Source of the DNA: Neurospora tetrasperma FGSC 2508
Lineage: Eukaryota > Ascomycota > Sordariomycetes > Sordariales > Sordariaceae
Direction of reading: 5' to 3'
Assembly: GCF_000213175.1 (NCBI RefSeq)
Contig: NW_009799101.1
Span: 3,683,645 to 3,747,644, forward strand
Length of the DNA: 64,000 bases
The position numbers and the translations under genes were made by a program. Position 1 is the stretch's first letter; each line of letters begins with the position of its first letter. Below the pieces are notes generated by a model. It had not been told where the DNA came from, did not search any database, and was given only the letters and a program-made list of their open reading frames with translations. Positions 24,413 to 34,983 of the stretch are shown here, one piece after another.

Positions 24413-26137
24413 ATGCTCGACGAAAACTTTCCCACCTTCCGCTCCCGCCCGTCCCCGGACAACCCACTCTCTTCCATCCTATTTTTTACACAGAACGGCG
24501 CCGATCCTAGCCCCGAGTACATCCTCCGACGGGCCGACCCGGCCCTCCCGTCCTCGCGCAACAAGTATGCCGCCGCCCTCTGCGGTCCGTTGAACGCTGA
24601 CGTCGTCTACGCCGAAGTCCTCGTCACCCCAGAATGGTCGCAACCCTCTATCTCGGGCGCCGAGATGCGCGCTCAGGCATTGAACGGCGCACCGCCTGCC
24701 CCCGCGACGGCGCTGGCCCCAGAAACCTTTGCCATTCAGCTGTATAATCCGGACTCGACCGTCGCAATCAAGATGGTGCCGGGCACGTGGAATAAGACTG
24801 ACTCGTGGGAGTTTGAGCTACCGGTCCAGACGTTCAAGCAGCCATCGGCCAGCGAGCTGGACAGGGAGAACGGAGGATTGCCGCCGCCGGACTTGATGCC
24901 AAGGGTCATGTTCAGATGGAAGAAAGACAGCAAGTTGAGCAAGGATATGACGTGCTATATGTGCGGAACGAGCCTGGGAGGGAGGAGGAACAAAGAGCCG
25001 GATATCACTATTGCCATGTTCAAAACTACCACGCGCAGGGATGGGGAGAGCGTGATCACTGTCTACCAGCCGAATCTACACCGGGTGGAGGTGGAGGATC
25101 GCAAGGGGCTGGAGCTCATACTGTTGCTGGGAGCCGAGGTGATTAAGGACTTGTATCTGTCGCCGAAGGCTGATGTCTTCAACGTTGGAGGAGGGGGCTC
25201 CCCTGTCGGAGTAGCGGGCAGGAGGAAGAACTCAAAGCCCACCAGCACGCCACCAGGAATGCCCATCATGTCTGGTGCTGTGGCGACCAATGGTGGTCCA
25301 GCAGGGGCAGGAGGACAATTTGTTGCTACGAACGCGATCCGCCATCCAGATACTATACCCGTGACAGCCTCAAGCGCGACAAACCTTTCATCATCAAAGG
25401 CAAATATCGATGCCGAAACGCAACGGCTCAAAGCAATGGTTGAGCACGAGGAACAAGAGCGGGAGAAGCGTGAACGAGAAGAGCAACAGCGCATTAAGAG
25501 GATGCTCGAAGAAGAAGAACAGCGCGAACATCAACGAAGGGAAGCAGAGGTCGCAGCCGAAACAGAGCGGTTACGTAGAGAATACGGAATGGAAGGGCAG
25601 GAACTCCCATCGATCGTCCACTCCCCTCCAGCTGTTCAGAATGGAGGCACGTTTAGCAGCCCTACCCTCCCGCCACGGCAAACCTTCCAGAATACACAAC
25701 CTCCGCCGCACCTCTTCCAACAGCCAAGCCAGGGCCAGCTGTCACCTACCACAAACTGGGGAGCCACACCCTCTCTGCCTCCGCGGCCCCTTAGTGTTGG
25801 TCCGCCGGGGGCGCATCATGTTAGTGGGAGTAGCAGTAATAGCAGGCCAGGACCATTTCATTGTGATAAGCTGAATAAAGTGTGGAATGGCGTGGTGGTA
25901 CCAGCTCTGGATCGTGGTTCCGGAACTCCGGGACCTGGTAGTTCGGGAAGGAGACGCAGCAGCGGTGCACCGTACTTATCAGCGGATCAATCGAATGGCA
26001 GTGGTAGGTACGGGTACAGCCAGAGTTCTGCTGGTCTAACTGGCGGGAATGGGAGCGTGGGTGCAAGCGATAGAGATGGGGAAAGGGACAGAGAAAGGAG
26101 TAGGAAAATTGCCAAGAAGAAGAGTGCGCTATGGTAG
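24413..26137 (+). CDS. uncharacterised 574-residue protein with Glu/Arg coiled coil
   Basis: One uninterrupted frame from an ATG, with codon use like neighbouring genes. I do not recognise the family. Residues 1-260 look folded: MLDENFPTFRSRPSPD, LCGPLNADVVYAEVLVTPEW, FAIQLYNPDSTVAIK, MTCYMCGTSLGG (a lone CxxC), ITIAMFKTTTRRDGE and VYQPNLHRVEVEDRKG, with alternating hydrophobic residues suggesting beta strands. Residues 260-325 are Gly/Ser/Pro-rich. A strongly charged segment at about 325-400 (KAMVEHEEQEREKREREE and following) should form a long helix or coiled coil. The remainder is Pro/Ser/Gln-rich, ending in a basic patch RSRKIAKKKSALW. There is no signal peptide or membrane segment. A cytoplasmic or cytoskeletal scaffold is possible but not shown. 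Confidence 0.8.
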   Translation: MLDENFPTFRSRPSPDNPLSSILFFTQNGADPSPEYILRRADPALPSSRNKYAAALCGPLNADVVYAEVLVTPEWSQPSISGAEMRAQALNGAPPAPATALAPETFAIQLYNPDSTVAIKMVPGTWNKTDSWEFELPVQTFKQPSASELDRENGGLPPPDLMPRVMFRWKKDSKLSKDMTCYMCGTSLGGRRNKEPDITIAMFKTTTRRDGESVITVYQPNLHRVEVEDRKGLELILLLGAEVIKDLYLSPKADVFNVGGGGSPVGVAGRRKNSKPTSTPPGMPIMSGAVATNGGPAGAGGQFVATNAIRHPDTIPVTASSATNLSSSKANIDAETQRLKAMVEHEEQEREKREREEQQRIKRMLEEEEQREHQRREAEVAAETERLRREYGMEGQELPSIVHSPPAVQNGGTFSSPTLPPRQTFQNTQPPPHLFQQPSQGQLSPTTNWGATPSLPPRPLSVGPPGAHHVSGSSSNSRPGPFHCDKLNKVWNGVVVPALDRGSGTPGPGSSGRRRSSGAPYLSADQSNGSGRYGYSQSSAGLTGGNGSVGASDRDGERDRERSRKIAKKKSALW

Positions 26138-27989
26138 GCACCTCTTGAAAGGGTAGTTGATACAGGATGTTTAGGCATGCCATGCCTGGCTTATAAATGC
26201 ATAATCACATCTGGAAGGAGTTGGTAGGCGTACTGTAGCATATTTCACCCATCTAGACCATCACTGGCGCGGTCAAACGTGGATTTGTTTCAAGAGGATC
26301 TGCTATCATTATATCATGACGGCTTGAAGATACTGCCAGAGGCACCAGTTTCCGTATAAATTGTTGGCCCTGTTTTTCTGTTCTTCTCCTATAACTGAAA
26401 CTGACATTCCTTTTGAAAGTAAGCGTCAGATCTCATTGCCTTAAAGACATATCAGGGCATTATAGGAAAAGATAAGATGTTGTCCCTTGCGAGCCCGTAA
26501 CTTCTTACACTACGGGTGAGCCTGGCTGGCACCGGGATCGTTTGGAAACGTGGATGGAACAAAACAGGTGAAACACCTTACCGACGCTCGAGCTGAGTGG
26601 ACGTTTGATCAAAGCTTCATACTAGTGACCGGGCTGTTTCATGATGTGCACCATGATGCGATGGCTTCTGGGGTATGAAGATTGTTACTAGGTAGTGTTT
26701 CCCCTGGTCGGGCCTACGCAAATGGTCTCGTGCTCCCAACCCACATTCAAAAGAGTAAGGTGGGTTTTGAGATACTACTGCACGGGAGGAGCATCAGGTA
26801 ATGGTTTACACAGAGAGACTACGTTGCGTACATTCAAAGAACCTTTCTGTTCGCGTCTACGCAGGTTGCTTGCCACGTCCGTCCCATATCTCTCGAATCT
26901 ACCCGTTCCCTACCTCCATACTTCTGCGTATCTTTCCTCATGCTTCCCAGGCGCAACCACTGAGGCGGATAGCAGCTTGTTTCCGTTGCGGCAACGCGGT
27001 GACACGGGATGAACGGGGTTTTGTTCTTTTGACTTTACGATTTTTGCTGGAAAGGATGGGAAGCTGAGGAGTGAGGGACAAGAACGTGAGGGGCTGCTTG
27101 ACAGGATGGAGAGTGGGTTGGTTACTTCACAGGCATCCAGTTCGCATTTATCGGTTGATCATGGTGGTTGACAGCAACGATTTGTACGTTAGGAGAGGGC
27201 GGCTCTCCGATATGTAAAAAGTATATTTGGCTGCCGTCCTTTGATGCCCCAGAGACAAGCTGTATTGGCTCGTCATTCCCACAAAGCCACTCTGGCTTGG
27301 ATTAGTGATCCGAACCATGATGCTCAGGCCGCAACATCATCGGACACAGCCAGAACGGCAGAAACTGACGAGCAAAGAGACAAAAGACATGGGAATATGA
27401 TATCCCGCCGTCGCTGTCATGCCAGACAACGTTGTGTTCGGCTCATGAAGCTATGTCAAGTTAACGGATATAGGCAGCCCGACTACGACAAAAGAGGGTG
27501 GGATCGTTTGGTCGAATTTCCCGTCATGTCGCATTTAAGCCACAAAGACAGGAAGACTTGGTGAAATTTGGTTTAGGTCTTGAGAGATATATGCACCTGA
27601 AAAAAGATGAAAAATGGAAATGCTGAGTGATATTATGTGTCTGATGAAAAAAAAGTTTCGATTCGACGTTGCTGTTGGACAAATGCGAAGAGCCCACAAG
27701 CTGACGCAGTAGTAAAATAGCCCTCCCCTTTCGGACACCTTCCGTGATGGGATTTATGGGATGGTATTCCCAGCTTCAGTGCCTCCCCCCTCCTCAACCT
27801 AAGCCCGTCCAAGCCAGCCTGCCCACGTCACCATCGCTGGGCCACTGGCAGAGAGACTGGAGAAGACTAGCTGTGCCCCTGACAGGAATGACACTGCTGA
27901 CAGAAGCTTCCCGCCGTCCAGCAGCGTCCGACATGGTGATCTCGACCAACTGCACTGCAGAGCAGAGCGGGGAGAGCTAAAGCGGGCAG
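26138..27989. other. gene-free region left of the TIR element
   Basis: About 1.85 kb with the 3' flank of the preceding gene. Overlapping short frames at 26695-27067 (+) have no recognisable product and no splice partners that I could find. Confidence 0.5.
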
Positions 27990-28152
27990 CTACGGTGGCC
28001 CAAGTGTGACTTGGGTCGTTTATCCAAAAGTTCTGAAAACCTGAAGTCTAACCAGCTGGGGGCATTAGGCTTGCACTGGGGGGTGGTATTGAAATCCTTG
28101 TGCTTGGAAGATAACCTTGATAAGCTGTCTCAAGTCCCGTAAAGTCAAGTCA

Positions 28153-28275
28153 ACTCCCATTACTTTAATTCTTATTAACTCCTATTGATTCCTATTGACT
28201 CTCATTGACTCCCATTAACTCCTATTAACTCCCATTGACTCCCATTGACTCCCGTTGCTTTATTGCTTCATTGCT
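28153..28275. repeat. degenerate 10-bp tandem repeat (ACTCCCATTG)n
   Basis: About ten to twelve units with a 10-bp period, consensus ACTCCCATTG, varying at the fifth and last bases (ACTCCTATTA, ACTCTCATTG, ACTCCCGTTG). The array ends with shorter CTTTATTG and CTTCATTG units. It lies inside the TIR element. Confidence 0.85.
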
Positions 28276-28310
28276 TCCGGACGGGAGGTTTCCTTTGCCA
28301 AGTCTTTAGG

Positions 28311-28445
28311 TAGTAGTACAAATAGATCCTAGTTTTTCATCGCTTAGTTCAGAATTTGAGAAGGGTGACAATACAAATGGACCTTGTAGTTGGTTCTTCT
28401 CCAAATTTTTGAGTTGGGGTAAGGTGGCAATGCAAATGGATCCCG
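28311..28445. repeat. imperfect ~57-bp tandem repeat
   Basis: The phrase CAAATRGAYC recurs at 28319, 28374 and 28433 (spacings 55 and 59 bp), each time preceded by a related TACAAAT- or GGCAATGCAAAT-type segment, with AATTTGAG / TTTTTGAG between. This looks like two and a half diverged tandem copies inside the TIR element. Confidence 0.65.
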
Positions 28446-28660
28446 CCCATTCCCTCCTCCCCCCCCCCCCCTCCCTTCCCCTCCCCGGCCGGGGTTAAAA
28501 AGAAAAGAAGAAAAAGAAATGGAAAAGAAAAGGATGAAGACGAGAAAGGGAAGAGGAGAAAAAAGGGGCAAAAAAAGGAAGAGGAGAAAAAAGTGGCAAA
28601 AAAAGGAAGAGGAGAAAAAAGAAAAAGGGGAAAGAAGAAAGAAGGTAAAAAAGCTAGAAA
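28446..28660. repeat. pyrimidine tract, CCCCGGCCGGGG palindrome, purine tract with 28-bp repeats
   Basis: A nearly pure C/T tract (28446-28487, including a run of 12 or more C) meets the palindrome CCCCGGCCGGGG, then about 160 bp of almost pure A/G. Within the purine part a 28-bp unit starting GGAAGAGGAGAAAAAA begins at 28549, 28577 and 28605, giving three tandem copies. Such strand asymmetry can adopt triplex or slipped structures. Confidence 0.85.
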
Positions 28661-28802
28661 GGTTGAAGTTTAAGGTCTGGGCGTGAGTGTTGAATTTTGT
28701 AAGTGTGGTAGAGGCGTTAATATAAAATAGCCGACAGCTGGCTGCAGATGGGAGCTTGGACCAGTTTTATAAACGACCTAAGTCACACTTGGGCCACCGT
28801 AG

Positions 28803-30261
28803 GCAGCAGAGAGCAAACAGGATTCAAGATTCGAGATCAGGGGAGAAGGAGTGGGGTGCAGACAGAGGTGACGAAGGTAAAGTACCTGTGAGAAACGTCC
28901 AGTGCGACGGAGCAATATCCGGACAGCCCAAGCTCCCAAAGCAACGAAGTGCTACACAGTGCACCGTTGCTATTCCCAAACTTAGAAGTCGTACCTTGGG
29001 TATGTACCCTGCTGTGAGTGAAGTTTTTGGTCCAAGGGAAGCCAACCAAAAGACTCTGAGGACGGCCGACTGAGAGCGATAAACTACCTAATTTGACCAT
29101 CTTGGAGCCATCCATACCTAGGTAGGTAGCAGCCTAGGTTTGGACAATAAAATGGAGCCACACACTCAATCGGCCACCCGCCAGACCCGATACGTTGCGG
29201 CCACCTGCCTGACTGGTCGACCTGGGACAGGCGAGCGGCTAGCAGCTGCAGGCGGGCAATAGGTGGACCTGAAAGATGGTGTTGCTGTGCACACTGCACC
29301 ACAAGCACCTGCCTCCCAAAGAACCTCACAAGGGAAGTGTGGACGGAAGAGACGCCCGTACTGCAGTCTGGACACAACAGCGCGCTCCAGACGGTGCAGC
29401 AGGAATGGAAACCCCAAGGAAGACAGTGGCAGGGAGTAAGATAGCTAGAGTAGCAGGGAGAGCAACTTCGTGATCTCCACACCACTGCACCGCTGCACCA
29501 CCTACGCATCGACGCAGGCACTGCACCGCAAACGGCTTTCAATCACCATTCGCATCTGGGCCAAAAACATCCACCACAGGAATCCATCCAACTAACTCCA
29601 CCACCGCGACAGGGACATTCAAGAGTTGCTGCACTGTCCACATCCCACTGTCACCACCGACCGGTCCCTAGCCCATTCAGTGTCTAGCGGAAGGTGTCTG
29701 TCATCCATTTACCTCTCACCTACCTCTACCTCTGGCCGATTTCCATCACTTCACGACACGGGAACCTGACCGACCGACGAGACGACAAGTTGCTTGTCAG
29801 TCAGACCCAATCCAAACCCGCCTCCGCTTCTCCTACCCGACGCTTGCTGTTGCTCCCACCGCCGTAATTCTCGTCAAATATTGCCCGTTGCTTCCTGTTG
29901 CACGATCCCGTCAACGTCTTGTTACTGCAACCAGCCAAGCTTGGAAAGCCCACCGCTGTTGGCCTAGTGGCAGCTCCTACCCGCCCACTCGCGCCTCCTC
30001 CTCCTCCTCCTCCATCCTACCATACTCGTCGCGGAACGGCTCTTGCGCTTCCCGTCGCTGGGAAACTGAGGCGCTCCTCTTCGTTTGTCGACATCAGCAG
30101 GACCCTCCGCTCTTCTGTCCCCCGCATGTCGATCCGGACGACGCAGCGCCCATCGCTGATTCCCGCTTCTCCGTCTTCGAGCCTCCCATAAAGAACGACT
30201 TCGGGTTTTCTTGACTCCTGCCGCCGCAGCCCCGGCTGTGGAGGCCCGGCAATTCGCGAAC
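28803..30261. other. STE50 promoter and leader region
   Basis: About 1.46 kb between the TIR element and STE50. Open frames here (for example 29084-29542 on the minus strand and 29888-30214 on the plus strand) are unsupported. The last 400 bp, C/T-rich, are probably the STE50 5' leader. Confidence 0.5.
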
Positions 30262-31831
30262 ATGAACTTTGACTCGGGCACCGCGTACACTGAGTCGGAC
30301 GCCGACGACGAGTATGAGCGCGATATTCACGGAAGCTCCCCTATCGATCACACCGATGTCGAGCACTCGCCCATCGATTCTGGCCCCCCCTCGGCCGAAC
30401 ATACCCCTACAACATATGGCTACCGAAATAGTGCAGACAGACATATAGAAACTTTGATATCCGACTGGTCTGCCGACGACTGCGCCGACTTCATTGCTTC
30501 GATTGGGCTACAGCAATATGCAGATAGATTTATAGGTCCGTTGCGATTACATGAGCAAAAGGTTGCATATGGCCTTGACTTCCGCTAACTCCACGCACAG
30601 AAAACGAGATTGTGGGAGAGGCCCTGGTCGCGTTGCAACATGATGATCTCAAGTCGATGGGCATCAACAGTGTTGGCCACCGCTTGATGATTCTGAAATC
30701 AGTCTACGATGTAAAGAAGGCTCAAGATGTTCCTATCGAGGACGACCATTACATGCCTCTCAGTACGTGTCGCGCCCCCTTACCTTGTGCAGTTTTCGCA
30801 TGCTAACATACCAAACTTGCAAAGCCGCCGCGACCGAAGCGCTATCGGCGAACGCCACCCTCAACGACATTAAGCATCTCGCTGAGCAGTTGCGTTTGAG
30901 AGACGAGCGCATGAGCCTCTTTGAGCAAGACCTGCGCCGGTTAACCGAAGACTTTAGGAGGTTACGGGAAGATATGCTACCGGCATTGCGACTCGCCAAG
31001 GATGCTCAGCAACCGCTACCAAGCGGACCGTCTTACGAATCTACTTTGTCACCGCCAGCTCCAGCCTCGTCGGCGGGTAGCCAGCCAAGTGCCGGCCTAA
31101 GTCGGCAATATTCAACCAAGAGGATCATGCTTGGGACAACGCCGAAAGCAGTCTCCCCTTCTCATCTTCAGACTTCCCACGGCCCGCCATACGACTCTTC
31201 TGCATCTAGTAGAGGTATGCTGTCGTCGTCTCATCTTGGCGCCATGAACGGGTCTAGTGCCAACACAACCTCCGGTGGTTATCCATCACCGAACATGCCA
31301 TCGCCTACCTCTCCGCCCACCACCAACATGTCAGGCACTACCCTCGATCCGAGGTCTTATCGCGGTGATAACCAACCCCCATCATCGAGTCGGTCCACCT
31401 TTGGCGATAACGATCACTACGGTTCTCAAGACAAACAACCTGTGTCCGCTCCCCGCAGAGGACAGACGCCAGCACCTGATACCCCTGGTTCCGCGAGCAA
31501 CTCGTCCGTCGAGATCTTCAAGTCATTCAGGGTCAGTATGGATGACCCATGCTATAAAGTTCTTCCGGCAGCGCTCAAAAAGTACCAAATCAACGCTCCG
31601 TGGGACCAATACGCTCTGTATATCGTATATGGCGATCAAGAACGGTGTCTGGGACTGGACGAGAAGCCCCTCATATTGTTCAAGCAGTTGGACAAGGAAG
31701 GGAAGAAGCCCATGTTTATGCTAAGGAAGACGAACAACGCTCCAGCTGAGGAACAACCCGGGAGCGCAGGACTATCGGCTGCGGCTCGCGGGGCGACGAC
31801 CGTTTACGATCCACCCGGAGGTATCATATAA
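30262..31831 (+). CDS. ste50: STE50-type MAPK adaptor, SAM and RA domains (three exons)
   Basis: Exons are 30262-30535, 30601-30762 and 30825-31831; introns of 65 and 62 bp end in CACAG and AAAG, and the second has a GCTAAC branch site. The joins give ADRFI|ENEIVGEAL and HYMPL|TAATEALS. The product is 480 residues. A SAM domain at about 65-133 (LISDWSADDCADFIASIGL ... LKSMGINSVGHRLMILKS) should bind the SAM domain of the Ste11-type MAPKKK. A charged helical segment (LAEQLRLRDERMSLFEQDL) and a long Ser/Pro linker follow. The Ras-associating domain at about 370-450 (EIFKSFRVSMDDPCYKVLPA ... CLGLDEKPLILFKQLD) ends in FMLRK. By family it links Cdc42/Ras signals to the pheromone/cell-fusion and osmostress MAPK modules. 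The start was chosen as the first ATG in frame. Confidence 0.93.
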
Positions 31832-32849
31832 GCGAATACTGGGGCGGGAGCGAGACTGTAGTGATGCTGGGGTACTGCCCGTCCACTATCCGAGCCGAAC
31901 CGCTGGGGTGCCTTTTGGGCCGCACAGCTTTTGCATAGCGTGCCGGAGGATTATGCTGTGACGGAAGCCCTGGCATAACTGGAGGTCCGTCGCTCGAGTG
32001 GAAATGTCTATGAGAAGAAGAGAAGGCTGAGTCGATGTTCAACGGTTCAGTGTCGCATGACCGGCGGCCAGTTTCGTCAGGTTAGCTCTTATCTGGGCTG
32101 GAATGGGCGGCTTGATAGCTGAGTTGGTGGAAAGGCAACCGCTGACATGGACTCCAATCGCCACATACACAATTCCAAGCATATTTTGTGTATGAGATCG
32201 GTATACCAGTTAGCATTGCCTCTTTTGTTATCTTTTCTTTTTAATTCATTGGTGAGCGGCATGGCAACGGGTTGGAGAAAATAGCTTACTGCGCAACGGG
32301 GGGAACTGGGAGAAGGAGGCGAATTTGGTGAACTCAATCCCATCCGAAAGCGTCGTCCACACCTTTCAAGAACAACACGTTTCGGAATCAACGTGCTTGG
32401 AACTCATCTGGTCTGGTTGATTGAAGCAACGCCGAGGAAGAGGAGGAGGACATCAAAGAGGAGAGGAGCCGGGGAAGGGAGGGGGGTCAAGTGGTGGGTT
32501 AAGAAAACTTTCGAACTTCTTGTGTTATTTATTTATCATTTAGAGTGAAGAGATTCCAAACTCTGGTGCTTCAACACTTTCCAGAACTGTGAAATTTATA
32601 TGCTGGTGATTGCCGTTGCCCCAACATTTCCAACTCCGTCATGTCAAAAGACACATTGTCAAGACCAAGAAGCTCAGATAGTATTCATCAGGACGACGAG
32701 GACGTCCATATCTCTAAATTTAAATCGACAAAAAGCACCTTTTCGCTACTTTTACGCAACCCTATACCTATGCTGGGAAATGTGAATTACGTCCCATCAA
32801 ATATTTCCATCACCTACATCACCCAACAACTCAAAGCCCTCAAAAGACC
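31832..32849. other. convergent 3' region STE50 / MAPEG gene
   Basis: About 1 kb between convergent genes, presumably 3' UTRs. No coding feature was supported. Confidence 0.55.
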
Positions 32850-32896
32850 CAGGCTACTTAAAGCGCATTCCCAGGCTACTTAAAGCGCATTCCCAG
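32850..32896. repeat. 22-bp tandem duplication across a stop codon
   Basis: Two perfect copies of a 22-bp unit beginning CAGGCTACTTAAAGCGCATT (32850-32871 and 32872-32893), followed by CAG. The second copy contains the stop codon and last codons of the MAPEG gene; the first, downstream on that strand, repeats them in the 3' UTR. Confidence 0.95.
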
Positions 32897-33631
32897 CCTT
32901 GATAAAGAGACTGAAAATCGCTCCCAACCCCGCCATCCACGCAAGACTTCTCACAGGCGCAAACTTGCGGTTATCCTGCAGAAAGACATATACAAAGTTG
33001 TACACCAGTCTGGTGCCAAGGTAAAAGAGCGAGAGCTTGTTGACCGTCTCCACGGGCAACTTGGCGGCATTGGCGGCCACGACGCCGGCGGCGTAAAGCC
33101 CAATGGTCTCAAGCCCGTTGTTGGCGGCCGCCTTGGCGCGCAGGATGCGGTTTACCTGCTGTTTGGAGAGGGTGGTGTCCTTGGCGAGGTGTTCCTCTGT
33201 TTTGCGGGGGCTGTAAGGAGCAAAAAGAGTGAGTTTAGTGGTTCATTGTCGTAATGAAGTTCATGTTGTAGTGTATACTGAGGGGGACAGGGGAGGGGAG
33301 TGTGATTGGACTGGGAATGGAATGATGGAGGGACGGGACGGGAACTTACTTGGCCAAGTCATAGTTCTTACCGGCAGCCATGCTGGCGTAGAAGTTGGGG
33401 AGGAGGGCGAGCACAAAGGCCGCGGGGACCTGGTAGCTTGTGTGTCAGAGTGATTTCGTTTCGTCGAGATTGATGATTTGGGTTTTTTTCATTCCAAGGT
33501 ACGTCATCTGCCTCAAGAAACCGAAGCGTGAAGGGAACCGTACATCGATTTCTCTTCACATGTTATGAGACAAGGTAGGTACATACCGAATGGAGAGACC
33601 AGTTGGACGAAAGATCAAGAAAGGGAGCCAT
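32880..33631 (-). CDS. MAPEG-family membrane protein (three exons)
   Basis: Exons are 33631-33587, 33429-33350 and 33210-32880, with introns of 157 and 139 bp (GTATGT and GTAAGT donors). The product is 151 residues, the usual MAPEG size. Sequence features are MAPFLDLSSNWSLHS, then a hydrophobic VPAAFVLALLPNFYA, then KQQVNRILRAKAANNGLETI with the R-x-x-x-A-x-x-N-x-x-E core of the family. Further hydrophobic helices are IGLYAAGVVAANAA, LSLFYLGTRLVYNFVYVFL and LAWMAGLGAIFSLFIKAG, giving four membrane segments. MAPEG proteins include microsomal glutathione transferases and eicosanoid enzymes; fungal relatives of this length are mostly uncharacterised, so a specific activity cannot be assigned. 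A tandem duplication overlaps the stop codon. Confidence 0.86.
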
Positions 33632-34983
33632 TGTGATGGAGTTAGTGGTCAAGTAATTTCGAATGGGAGTTTTTGAAGTATTCTATTGCTTTTCAAAGTG
33701 CGATGCAGTGACGTACGCCAAATAAGCTCAGGTAATAGAGAGGACAGAGGCACTTTTATATCACACTTGCAGTGAGGAGGGGTCCACGATCGAACAGCTC
33801 CTTCGATGACGGATGAAGCTTGTGTGGGGGTGACAGGGGTACATGGAAGGGGAACTTCCTAGGGAAGAAGGATCGATCCACTCGGTGCCCCATGCCCCTG
33901 TGGTCCAAAATTCTGTAGCCATTCCTCCCGCCCCATGCGCCTCATGAGCCACTCCATAGGTATCCACCGAGTACCCCTAAGATCAGTAAACAGAAATCGT
34001 AGGCGCTATGCCGAAACATTTGCCTGATGCAGACGGGAGTCTCTTTCCTAAATTAGTCCTTGAAGGATTGCGCGGGGCCAAGCCTGCTATGATGCTAGAT
34101 GGAGACGTATCTGACAGGCACGGATGTTTGCGAAACCACATGTCCAGGAATGAGTATCACATAAAGGATTTGATGGACTCGACGGTACTAACTATCAACA
34201 GGCGAAAATGCATCAAGACATTTGGCTTACTGAACAGGGTTGAGTGGGACACAGTCTCGATCGCGATAAAGCATATCAGCCTCCTGATATGGCAGTTGTC
34301 CCGAGAAACATCATTTCCGCTTCCAGTTCTCTCTTTGCAAAGTCTCTTGAACCGAATCCGCTTTTATTTCTCCACCAACAAACAAATTTTGAAAAAATAC
34401 GCGGCGTGGCGTGTCCCTCTTGGATATAAGCCTGGGGAGACAGACACGCATCGACTTCACCGAACATCCTCTCTTCTGCCCTCTCCTCATTCTGTACCTT
34501 CCCCATCTTGTCATCGACCTTTCTCCCCCCCTCCGCCCTTCCTTCTTTTCTTGCTTCGCCCATCTCCTTCTATCCCTTGTGATAGAATAGGTATCCGTAC
34601 GTTCCATGTCTGTGAGGAAAATGATGCGCCCATGTAAAAAGAAAAGGCATGGAAAAGAACACCCATTTGGTAATACCTATAACCCCTTTCTGAATTTGCG
34701 CAAACGTAGATGTGAGCAAAGTAGAAGAAAACCCAGGTAAATTTGCGGCGAGAATGCTCTTACTACAATGGAGGACATTGCCTATCCAAAGCAGGGACTA
34801 GATCGCGCGTAGGGTGATTGAATCGTGTGATCGCTTGTGACTCCTTTGTGAGTGGAATGATTCTCTTCGAAGTCATTGGGCTGGCAAAACGTGAGCAGGG
34901 CAACATGAAGCCATGCACCATGCTTTTCGGAAGAGGCTATCCGGCGATCGTGAAAAGCTGACGGGATGTCGTCGAGTGTACAA
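33632..34983. other. intergenic region, MAPEG promoter / eIF4B 3' flank
   Basis: About 1.35 kb. It contains a plus-strand open frame of 209 codons (34008-34637, true ATG) whose second half is read from C/T-rich simple sequence. I found no domain in it and do not call it a gene. Confidence 0.5.

Larger units (their letters stand above)
27990..28802. mobile_element. 813-bp non-autonomous TIR element (MITE-like)
   Basis: The ends are inverted repeats of 34 bp with one mismatch: the left arm 27990-28023 begins CTACGGTGGCCCAAGTGTGA, and the right arm 28769-28802 is its reverse complement. Just outside both arms lies GCAG (27986-27989 and 28803-28806), a possible 4-bp target duplication. Alternatively the TA inside each end (27991-27992 and 28800-28801) is the duplicated target, as in Tc1/mariner-type elements. 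No transposase-like frame exists, so any movement would need an enzyme from elsewhere. The interior is unusual: 10-bp, ~57-bp and 28-bp tandem repeats and a pyrimidine/purine strand switch, listed separately. Assignment to a superfamily is open. Confidence 0.78.

Noticed and set aside
26695-27067. two overlapping plus-strand frames of about 100 codons
   Set aside because: They overlap each other in different frames and match nothing I know.
34008-34637. 209-codon plus-strand frame between the MAPEG and eIF4B genes
   Set aside because: The second half is translated C/T-rich simple sequence, there is no domain, and it lies in promoter/3' flank territory.
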